From contig CAYTYA010000049.1 in the NCBI GenBank assembly GCA_964442015.1, positions 1-11,977 on the forward strand: a stretch of DNA of 11,977 nucleotides, given 5' to 3'. Positions 6,126 to 11,977 of the stretch are shown here, in pieces (the stretch's first letter is position 1; the number at the start of each line of letters is the position of its first letter). The translations under genes were made by a program, and so were the position numbers. The notes beneath the pieces were generated by a model. The model saw only the letters and a list, made by a program, of their open reading frames with translations. It was not told the origin of the DNA and ran no database searches. The stretch comes from GCA-002701945 sp964442015. Lineage in GTDB: Bacteria > Fidelibacterota > Marinisomatia > Marinisomatales > TCS55.

Positions 6126-7162
6126 TTTAAATTATTAAAATCTTTTTTGTATTCAGGGTTTAATTTGATACCTATTCCGTCTTCAGATGGTAGTTTTAAT
6201 TTACCATCTATAATTTTAACTCCAACATAGGGGTCGTTATTAATTAACTGATTACCATCTAAATCTGCAAAATCTACCTGAGGTGATAAATTTGACATAG
6301 CCGTTATACCAATAGAAGACTCCACCATACATCCCAACATTACTTTCATATCATATTGACGTGCTAAGTCAATCATCTTCTTAGCCTCAAATAGAGATCC
6401 ACACTTCATCAATTTAATATTTATTCCATCGAATGCATGAGCAATATCAGGTATATTTATTGATGTAATGCTGTTTTCATCAGCAATGAGGGGTAATGGT
6501 GATATTTCTTTTAATTTTGCTGTATCACCTAAATTATTAGCCTTAAAAGGTTGCTCTATAAATTCTACGTTATGATCTGCAAGCCATTTACACATTTCTA
6601 TTCCCATATTTAGATTCCATCCTTCATTTGCATCTACCCTAATTAATTTATCTGTCTCATTTCGTATTAGCTTAATTAACTGCTTGTCATCCTCAATACT
6701 TACCCCCAATTTGATTTTTAAAATTTGATAAGGATGAGCTTCTTCAATTTTCTTTGGAATTAAATCTAAATCTCCTATTGCAATAGTATATGACGTATAT
6801 AACATATTATTACCAGATTGAAAATATTCAGAAATACGTCTATTATTCTTTTTTGCCCATAAATCCAGCCAGGCTGTACTTAATGCTGCTTCAAGAGAGC
6901 TAATACCATTTGAATTTTTTTTACACCAAATAACACCTTCTTCTAGATTCAGATTATTATCAATATTATCGATAGATTTTAATTGAGTTAATATTTGATC
7001 CGTTGACTCATCATAACGGGCAGAAGGAGCCGCTTCTCCTCTACCTATATAATCCCCATCTGATATATATATGTAAACAATATCATAATGTGAATGTGTG
7101 CTTCTTGAAATGCCGAAAGGATGAGAACAATTAATTCGATATGTTGTATAATCTAAATTCAT
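6122..7162 (-). CDS. Dipeptide epimerase, L-Ala-D/L-Glu epimerase type (enolase superfamily)
   Basis: The 346-residue protein belongs to the muconate-lactonizing-enzyme-like subgroup of the enolase superfamily. An N-terminal capping domain (about 1-115) is followed by a modified TIM barrel. Visible catalytic parts are Lys149-x-Lys151 (LKIKLG), metal ligands Asp177 (RVDANEGW), Glu203 (FIEQP) and Asp228 (IADEN), the opposite-face Lys250 (NIKLMKCG), and GCMVESSIG at 277-285. Asp300-x-Asp302 (ADLDG) matches the DxD that holds the substrate amino group in Ala-Glu epimerases and separates it from muconate and o-succinylbenzoate enzymes. In E. coli and B. subtilis the reaction serves murein-peptide recycling (L-Ala-D-Glu to L-Ala-L-Glu). 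Other dipeptide specificities exist in the family, so I leave the symbol blank. It starts 16 nt after the hydratase stop without a clear Shine-Dalgarno sequence, and overlaps mce by 4 nt. Confidence 0.88.
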   Translation of the reverse strand: MNLDYTTYRINCSHPFGISRSTHSHYDIVYIYISDGDYIGRGEAAPSARYDESTDQILTQLKSIDNIDNNLNLEEGVIWCKKNSNGISSLEAALSTAWLDLWAKKNNRRISEYFQSGNNMLYTSYTIAIGDLDLIPKKIEEAHPYQILKIKLGVSIEDDKQLIKLIRNETDKLIRVDANEGWNLNMGIEMCKWLADHNVEFIEQPFKANNLGDTAKLKEISPLPLIADENSITSINIPDIAHAFDGINIKLMKCGSLFEAKKMIDLARQYDMKVMLGCMVESSIGITAMSNLSPQVDFADLDGNQLINNDPYVGVKIIDGKLKLPSEDGIGIKLNPEYKKDFNNLK

Positions 7163-7178
7163 TTACAACTGATTGGAT

Positions 7179-7952
7179 TTAATGACGAAATTCTGGATCT
7201 CTTTTTTCTATAAACGCTGTTAACCCTTCCATCCTTTCATCATGGCGAAATAATTCACCAAATTCTTCTACTTCGATATCCATACCTTCTTTTATGCTCA
7301 TCGTTAATCCATCATGAATACATCGAAGGGAAGAACTAATCGCTCTTGGACCATTTTTTAAAATACTTGAAGCTAATTTTCTTGATTCAGACATTAACTG
7401 ATTTTGAGGACATATTTTATTTGCTAAACCAATTCTATACGATTCTTCAGCATTAATTATTTTCCCCGTAGTTATTAATTCAATTGCTTTTCCAACCCCA
7501 ACAATTTTTGGCAACCTCTGTGTACCTCCCCATCCAGGGAGAAGCCCCAATTTCACTTCTGGTTGACCAAAGCTTGCATTTTCAGAAACAATACGCATAT
7601 GACACGCTAATGCCAATTCACATCCTCCTCCTAAAGCAAATCCATTTACAGCAGCGATAACTGGTTTTGAAGAAGTTTCAATCAACATAGTTAATTGCTG
7701 GCCAGCTTTTCCATAATCAAACGCTTCTTTCGCATTCATTTGTTGCATAGCTTTAATATCTGCTCCTGCAATGAATGCTTTATCGCCCGCACCTGTAATA
7801 ATGACAACTCCAGTTTTATCATCTGATTTTACTTTTTTCATTGCATTAGTCAGTTCTGACAACACATCAGAATTCATTGCATTTAATGCTTCTGGACGGT
7901 CTATGATTATTTCAGATATTAAATTATCATTATTGATCTTGATATATGACAT
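7179..7952 (-). CDS. Enoyl-CoA hydratase/isomerase family protein (crotonase fold)
   Basis: The 257-residue length is typical for a soluble crotonase. The N-terminal part has RPEALNAMN (19-27). AFIAGADIKAM (59-69) forms the first oxyanion-hole loop, and the GFALGGGCELALA region gives the second oxyanion glycine and Glu112. FGQPEVKLGLLPGWGGTQRLP supplies Glu132. Both acid/base glutamates of true hydratases (Glu144 and Glu164 in the rat enzyme) are therefore present, which favours 2-enoyl-CoA hydration in beta-oxidation or a related acyl-CoA pathway over isomerase-only or dehalogenase members. The exact chain-length preference cannot be read from sequence. It starts 12 nt after trkH stops, behind the best Shine-Dalgarno sequence of the cluster (GGAG). 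The operon also contains methylmalonyl-CoA epimerase, another CoA-thioester enzyme. Confidence 0.92.
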   Translation of the reverse strand: MSYIKINNDNLISEIIIDRPEALNAMNSDVLSELTNAMKKVKSDDKTGVVIITGAGDKAFIAGADIKAMQQMNAKEAFDYGKAGQQLTMLIETSSKPVIAAVNGFALGGGCELALACHMRIVSENASFGQPEVKLGLLPGWGGTQRLPKIVGVGKAIELITTGKIINAEESYRIGLANKICPQNQLMSESRKLASSILKNGPRAISSSLRCIHDGLTMSIKEGMDIEVEEFGELFRHDERMEGLTAFIEKRDPEFRH

Positions 7953-7959
7953 AAATCAT

Positions 7960-7963
7960 CTCC
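7960..7963 (-). promoter_or_regulatory. Ribosome binding site GGAG before the enoyl-CoA hydratase
   Basis: GGAG on the minus strand lies 7 nt before the ATG at 7952 and inside the 12-nt trkH-hydratase spacer. It is the clearest Shine-Dalgarno match in the window and fixes this start. An ATG that overlaps the trkH stop at 7965 is out of frame with the hydratase. Confidence 0.7.
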
Positions 7964-7964
7964 A

Positions 7965-9434
7965 TTATTTCCAAAATACTTTACTAAAAATCACCATAAC
8001 AGTAAAAATTTCCAATCTTCCTAATAGCATACAAAATGTTAGCATCCATTTACCTATAGGATGTAATAATGCATAACTATCTGTTGGCCCAAATGATCCA
8101 AAAGCAGGTCCAATATTACCAATTGCTGAAGCAGCTGCACCAACAGCAGATTGAAAATCTAAATTAAAAATAGATAAAACAAAGGCAGTTAAAACAAAAA
8201 TAGAAAGATATATTAAAGAGAAACCTAAAGTATTTCGTATGATTTCATCGCTAATTGTTCTACTACCAATTTTAATTGGTATAATTGCACGTGCATGCAA
8301 CATTCTACGTGTTTCAGTTATTGCATATTTAATTAATAAAATAATTCTGGCTATCTTCATGCCACCACTAGTTGATCCACCCATTGCACCAAAAAACATC
8401 AAAATTAATAGTAAGTGTTGACTTAAATATGGCCAGAGTTCATAATCTGCATTTGAGTAGCCTGTACTTGAAAGTATAGAAACGGATTGAAATAATGATT
8501 TTAGAAAACTATCATGCGACCAATTAGAATTTGCAGAGGATATATTGAAAAAGATTATGGCTGTAGAAACAAATATAATTGTTAAATAAACTCTAAATTC
8601 ATAATCTTTTATATGTGCTTTGAAGTTGCCAGTTAAAGCACGAAAATGAAGAGTAAAATTAACCCCTGCGACAAACATGAAAAAAATGATAATATAATGG
8701 ATTACAGGGTTCGAATAAGCAGCGATACTAGCATTTTGCGTACTAAAGCCACCTGTTGGCATTGTCGTAAATGCATGACAAATTGAATCAAACCATGGCA
8801 TTCCAGCTAAACCTAATAGCAAAACTTGAAGTAGTGTAAAACCAATATAAACCATCCATAGAATTTTTGCAGTTTCATTGATCCTAGGCCTAATTTTATC
8901 TGCTACTGGCCCTGGAACTTCCGCTTTAAATAGCTGAACACCTCCTACCCCTAACAAAGGTAATATAGCAATGGTAAATAGAATGATACCCATCCCACCA
9001 ATCCATTGCAAAAATGATCTCCAAAACAATATTCCATGAGGCAAGCTTTCAATGCCATTTGCTAGATTTGGTAGCGTCATTGAATTACCAATAATTGTAG
9101 CACCTGTTGTTGTAACACCAGACATCGATTCAAACCAAGCATCTGTAAAATTTGGTATGGCTCCACTAATATAGAATGGCAATGCCCCTGCTAAAGCAGT
9201 TATAATCCAGGAAAATGTAACAATGGCAAAACCATCTCTATTACGCAGTGTTCGGTTTTTTCTTGTAAAAAACCATACAGGTAAACCAACAGCAACTGTT
9301 ATTGCTGAACAATAAAGAAAAGATAAGAGATCAGGCTCATTGAATAACCATGAAATAAAAGCAGGAAAAAGCATACTTAATCCCATGATTGTTAATAAAG
9401 CACTAAGGATGTTTAAAATTGTCTTAATGTTCAT
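7965..9434 (-). CDS. trkH: Trk-type potassium uptake protein TrkH (channel subunit)
   Basis: A 489-residue integral membrane protein of the TrkH/KtrB superfamily. It has four membrane-pore-membrane repeats, and each filter segment is visible: GVTTTGAT (106-113), TTMPTGGFST (223-232), SSTGYSN (322-328) and GNIGPAFGS (439-447). The conserved glycines of the K+ filter are present in all four. GAMGGSTSGGMKIAR (349-363) matches the flexible intramembrane loop that gates the pore, and LQWIGGMGI (142-150) is a family hallmark. Length agrees with E. coli TrkH (about 483). It takes up K+ with TrkA as cytoplasmic regulator. Its ATG overlaps the trkA stop by 1 nt (TAATG), so the two subunits are probably made in a coupled manner. 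Confidence 0.97.
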   Translation of the reverse strand: MNIKTILNILSALLTIMGLSMLFPAFISWLFNEPDLLSFLYCSAITVAVGLPVWFFTRKNRTLRNRDGFAIVTFSWIITALAGALPFYISGAIPNFTDAWFESMSGVTTTGATIIGNSMTLPNLANGIESLPHGILFWRSFLQWIGGMGIILFTIAILPLLGVGGVQLFKAEVPGPVADKIRPRINETAKILWMVYIGFTLLQVLLLGLAGMPWFDSICHAFTTMPTGGFSTQNASIAAYSNPVIHYIIIFFMFVAGVNFTLHFRALTGNFKAHIKDYEFRVYLTIIFVSTAIIFFNISSANSNWSHDSFLKSLFQSVSILSSTGYSNADYELWPYLSQHLLLILMFFGAMGGSTSGGMKIARIILLIKYAITETRRMLHARAIIPIKIGSRTISDEIIRNTLGFSLIYLSIFVLTAFVLSIFNLDFQSAVGAAASAIGNIGPAFGSFGPTDSYALLHPIGKWMLTFCMLLGRLEIFTVMVIFSKVFWK

Positions 9435-10783
9435 TAGGCAATGAAAAGTTTCCGAACTGTTTCAGTTACGGAATTTTTTGCAAAAACAAGAACAGTATCT
9501 TCTTCAGTTAATTGAGAAGAACCTCTAGCTATTGTCAAATGACCATGATGGTTTATGACTCCAACGATACTCGCTTTTGGAAAAGAAACTTCTGATAAAG
9601 GCTTTCCACATACTGGGCTTTCTTTATCAGGTGTTAATTCTAATACATCAACATCCAATTCATCAAAAGTAACAATTTGAGTTTCTGATAAATCACTCCT
9701 TATTTTACGTAAAATAGAATTTACAGTGGACATATTTTTACTGATTACTGATCCAATACCAGTTTCTTGTATAATAGGTAAAAATTCTGTAGTACCAATA
9801 TGAATGATAGTTTGCTCAACGCCAAAATGGTGAGCTAGCAAACCAGAGATAAGGTTTGTCTGTTCATTTTCTGTAACAGCAATAAAGCTATCTACAGATT
9901 CTATATTTTCAGATTTTAATAATTCAAGATCAGTTCCATCCCCTTCAATAACCATCGTATTTTCCAATTCATTCGCAATCCATTCACATTTATGTCTATT
10001 AAAATCCACTAAACGCACATTCATTTCATCTTGTAAACCTTCAGCAACAGAACGTCCAATTTTACTTCCACCTAAGATCATTACACGATCATTTCGATAA
10101 AAATCTTTTCCTAACATTTCCATAAGTTTTCCTACGTGCTCAGTTTGAAGGATAAAATATGGTGTATCACCATTTTGAAATACAAAATCTGACCAAGGAA
10201 CGATCGTTTTTCCTTCTCGTAAAACAGCAATTATTCCAAATTTAAAATCAGGATTAGATTCACAAATTTCACCTACGCTTTTTCCTAATAAATCACCATT
10301 ATCACCATTAATTCGTATTCCTATCATTTCTAATCTACCGCCCTCAAAATCCATTACTTGTACAGCATAGGGATGTTTGACCAAACGGATGATTTCATCG
10401 CATGCAGCTTTTTCAGGATGTATTACTAAATCAACTCCGAACTGCTCAGGTTTAATTATTGAATTACGAGCAGTGTATTGTTGATTTCTTAACCTAGCAA
10501 TAATTTTTTTTGCGCCCAACTCATGGGCTTGTTGTGCAGCAATAAGATTTACTTCATCAACTCTAGTAAGACATAAAACATAATCTGCATTTTCCACATT
10601 AGCTTGATGGAGAATTCTTGGACTAGCACCATTACCTTCAACAACAATTACATCAAGGTTTTCTGATAGACGAGAACATTTCTCTGGGAGAATATCAACT
10701 GCTGTGATATCATGATTTTCTTCGCTTAAAGCCTTTGCGGCATGAAAGCCAACCTCACCAGCACCAATTATTACGATTTGCAT
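9434..10783 (-). CDS. trkA: Trk system potassium uptake regulator TrkA (two RCK modules)
   Basis: The 449-residue cytoplasmic nucleotide-binding regulator has the TrkA duplication. The first Rossmann domain (1-120) has GAGEVG at 7-12 and Asp30 at the end of strand 2, consistent with NAD(H) binding. RCK_C follows at about 140-220. The second Rossmann domain starts near 233 (MILGGSKIG, with Asp260 after its second strand), and a second RCK_C lies at about 372-447. Family length is about 450-460. It forms the gating ring under TrkH, which is the next gene with a 1-nt overlap. The start is the ATG at 10783. No strong Shine-Dalgarno sequence is visible, and the initiation region abuts a nested inverted repeat that could control its translation or transcription. 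Confidence 0.96.
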   Translation of the reverse strand: MQIVIIGAGEVGFHAAKALSEENHDITAVDILPEKCSRLSENLDVIVVEGNGASPRILHQANVENADYVLCLTRVDEVNLIAAQQAHELGAKKIIARLRNQQYTARNSIIKPEQFGVDLVIHPEKAACDEIIRLVKHPYAVQVMDFEGGRLEMIGIRINGDNGDLLGKSVGEICESNPDFKFGIIAVLREGKTIVPWSDFVFQNGDTPYFILQTEHVGKLMEMLGKDFYRNDRVMILGGSKIGRSVAEGLQDEMNVRLVDFNRHKCEWIANELENTMVIEGDGTDLELLKSENIESVDSFIAVTENEQTNLISGLLAHHFGVEQTIIHIGTTEFLPIIQETGIGSVISKNMSTVNSILRKIRSDLSETQIVTFDELDVDVLELTPDKESPVCGKPLSEVSFPKASIVGVINHHGHLTIARGSSQLTEEDTVLVFAKNSVTETVRKLFIA

Positions 10784-10787
10784 AATT

Positions 10788-10843
10788 TTCTATTTCACTT
10801 AGTGAAACGCACCGAACTTAGTAAATGTTTTTGTGAAATAGAA
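10788..10843 (-). promoter_or_regulatory. 11-bp inverted repeat in the murA-trkA spacer (possible leader hairpin or operator)
   Basis: TTCTATTTCAC at 10788-10798 is the exact reverse complement of GTGAAATAGAA at 10833-10843, with a 34-nt loop. The trkA-proximal arm ends 4 nt before the trkA ATG. Folded in trkA mRNA, this stem would cover the place a ribosome must bind. The same proximal arm can instead pair locally in the 10793-10807 palindrome, so two mutually exclusive folds are possible. A weak minus-strand promoter (TTGTTC 10846-10841, 17-nt spacer, TACTAA 10823-10818) overlaps it. The repeat is seen directly; any role is inference. Confidence 0.5.
10793..10807. repeat. 15-bp perfect palindrome TTTCACTTAGTGAAA
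   Basis: Seven-base arms (TTTCACT and AGTGAAA) flank one central T. The core ACTTAGT (10797-10803) recurs as a direct copy at 10816-10822, 19 bp away, within GAACTTAGTAAA, which keeps the core but only part of the palindrome. This is typical of a tandem operator for a dimeric regulator, though it could also form an RNA stem with a UAA loop. Confidence 0.5.
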
Positions 10844-10852
10844 CAAATTGAA

Positions 10853-11977
10853 TTATTCATTAACTCGCGAAATATCAACACCTAAATTTCGAAATTTTTT
10901 CTCAATAGAATCGTAGCCACGATCTATATGATACACTCTACTAATTTCTGTTTTACCTTCTGCAATTATTGCTCCCAGTATTAATGCCGCACTTGCACGA
11001 ATATCTGTAGACATAACTTGGGCACCTTTTAATTTATTTACACCATTAACTACAGCTTTATTATCTGTCAATTGAATGTCAGCTCCCAATCTATTTAATT
11101 CTGGAATGTGGGTGAATCGATCATGATACACTGTATCAATAATTATTGATTTTCCTTTTGCAATTGACATAAATACCATCCACTGAGCTTGTAAGTCCGT
11201 TGGAAAACCTGGATAAACTTCTGTAGTTAAATCAACAGCTTTTATTGTATCAATTTTCTGAATTGATACAGAATTCTCCGTAGAAGTAATATTTGCTCCT
11301 GATAGTTTTAATTTATTGATAACATCATTTAAATGTTTTGGATTACAATTATTAAGAGTTATATCGCCCATTGTTGCACCAGCAATTAAATATGTCCCTG
11401 CTTCAATTCTATCAGGAATTACGTCAATATCTACGGGATGTAATTTATCTACTCCATTTACAGTGATTTTATCAGTGCCAATACCAATGATATTTGCACC
11501 CATTTGATTCAACATTTCACATAATTGTACAATTTCTGGCTCCTTCGCTGCGTTTTCAATTTGGGTCTCTCCCCTTGCTAACACACTTGCCATTAAAATG
11601 TTGCCAGTAGCACCTACCGATGGAAAATCAAAACTAATCTTATTACCCTTTAGGTATTCTGCTTTTGCTAATATATAACCACTTTCAAGACTTATCTTTG
11701 CTCCAAGTTTTTCCAATCCCTTTAAATGAAAATCTACTGGTCTTGGACCCCAAGCACAGCCTCCAGGAAGAGATACCCTGACCTCACCAAACCTGGCAAG
11801 CAAAGGACCTAAAACATAGAATGAAGCTCTCATAGTCTTTACTAGGTCATATGGCGCCTCTAAATTGTTGACATCAGAAGCATCTATGGATAATGAATTA
11901 TTTTTAAATGCTACGTTAGCGCCAATAATTTCTAATAACCGTATCATTGTCCTGGTATCTCGAAGATCTGGAACACT
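10853..11977 (-). CDS. murA: UDP-N-acetylglucosamine 1-carboxyvinyltransferase MurA (partial, N-terminus outside window)
   Basis: MurA transfers enolpyruvate from PEP to UDP-GlcNAc, the first committed step of peptidoglycan synthesis in the cytosol. The frame is open to the right edge: the ten codons above the Met at 11947 read SVPDLRDTRT, which matches the conserved NVPxLxDVxTM segment of MurA. That Met is therefore internal, and about 42 N-terminal residues, including the active-site Lys22 region, lie outside. The 374 visible residues include APYDLVKTMRAS, the PEP-binding Cys in LPGGCAWGPRPVD (Cys115 in E. coli, the fosfomycin target), VGATGNILMA, PDRIEAGTYL, FPTDLQAQ (catalytic Asp305 equivalent), DIRASAALIL (Arg397 equivalent) and YHIDRGYD near the C-terminus. 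A Cys rather than Asp at the loop predicts fosfomycin sensitivity at the enzyme level. A 69-nt spacer follows before trkA. Confidence 0.97.
   Translation of the reverse strand, partial: SVPDLRDTRTMIRLLEIIGANVAFKNNSLSIDASDVNNLEAPYDLVKTMRASFYVLGPLLARFGEVRVSLPGGCAWGPRPVDFHLKGLEKLGAKISLESGYILAKAEYLKGNKISFDFPSVGATGNILMASVLARGETQIENAAKEPEIVQLCEMLNQMGANIIGIGTDKITVNGVDKLHPVDIDVIPDRIEAGTYLIAGATMGDITLNNCNPKHLNDVINKLKLSGANITSTENSVSIQKIDTIKAVDLTTEVYPGFPTDLQAQWMVFMSIAKGKSIIIDTVYHDRFTHIPELNRLGADIQLTDNKAVVNGVNKLKGAQVMSTDIRASAALILGAIIAEGKTEISRVYHIDRGYDSIEKKFRNLGVDISRVNE

Noticed and set aside
11945..11947. Met codon at 11947 as the start of MurA
   Set aside because: The frame continues upstream to the window edge with conserved MurA sequence (SVPDLRDTRT), so this Met is internal.
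1..11977. Hidden mobile element, CRISPR array, toxin-antitoxin or defence system
   Set aside because: All long frames on the coding strands are accounted for by recognisable genes. Spacers are 124 nt or shorter, and I saw no transposase, integrase, terminal inverted repeats or regularly spaced repeats.

Overview
The window is strongly AT-rich bacterial chromosome with dense housekeeping gene content. Three things point to an uncultured marine bacterium of the Bacteroidetes/Fibrobacteres/Marinimicrobia side of the tree, with Candidatus Marinimicrobia (SAR406) my best guess. These are the AT bias, a secreted subtilase ending in a dockerin-like double repeat, and a compact co-directional layout with 1-4 nt gene overlaps. 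The assignment is an inference from style and has not been tested by a phylogeny. A run of exactly 100 Ns shows that this is a draft or metagenomic scaffold.

Right arm (minus strand, read from 11977 down to 5718): murA (5' end outside the window), then trkA, trkH, an enoyl-CoA hydratase, an L-Ala-D/L-Glu-type dipeptide epimerase and a methylmalonyl-CoA epimerase. After a 69-nt murA-trkA spacer, the five downstream genes are separated by -4 to +16 nt and look like one transcription unit. It mixes cell-wall synthesis and recycling (MurA, dipeptide epimerase), potassium uptake (TrkAH) and acyl-CoA/propionate metabolism (hydratase, epimerase). The murA-trkA spacer holds an unusual nested inverted repeat that ends 4 nt before the trkA start codon.

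Centre (plus strand, 4274-5725): one complete group II PLP-dependent decarboxylase, very close in its motifs to animal and plant aromatic-L-amino-acid decarboxylases. It is the only plus-strand gene. Its stop codon overlaps that of the methylmalonyl-CoA epimerase tail to tail by 8 bp, and it is divergent from uvrC across a short AT-rich promoter region.

Left arm (minus strand, 4149 down to 1): uvrC, interrupted by the assembly gap, which hides most of its RNase H-like nuclease domain. After a 95-nt spacer follow a secreted subtilisin-like protease with an Fn3-like and a dockerin-like tail, a Rieske [2Fe-2S] protein with a Tat-like and lipoprotein-like N-terminus, and the start of a small integral membrane protein running off the left edge. 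The last three are separated by 15 nt and by a 1-nt overlap, so they probably form a cell-envelope operon.

I found no tRNA, rRNA, CRISPR array, insertion sequence, phage gene or defence system. No stretch over 300 bases lacks a gene. Most of the window is ordinary. The points most worth a second look are the nested inverted repeat before trkA, the protease-Rieske-membrane protein cluster, the orphan aromatic amino acid decarboxylase and the gap inside uvrC.
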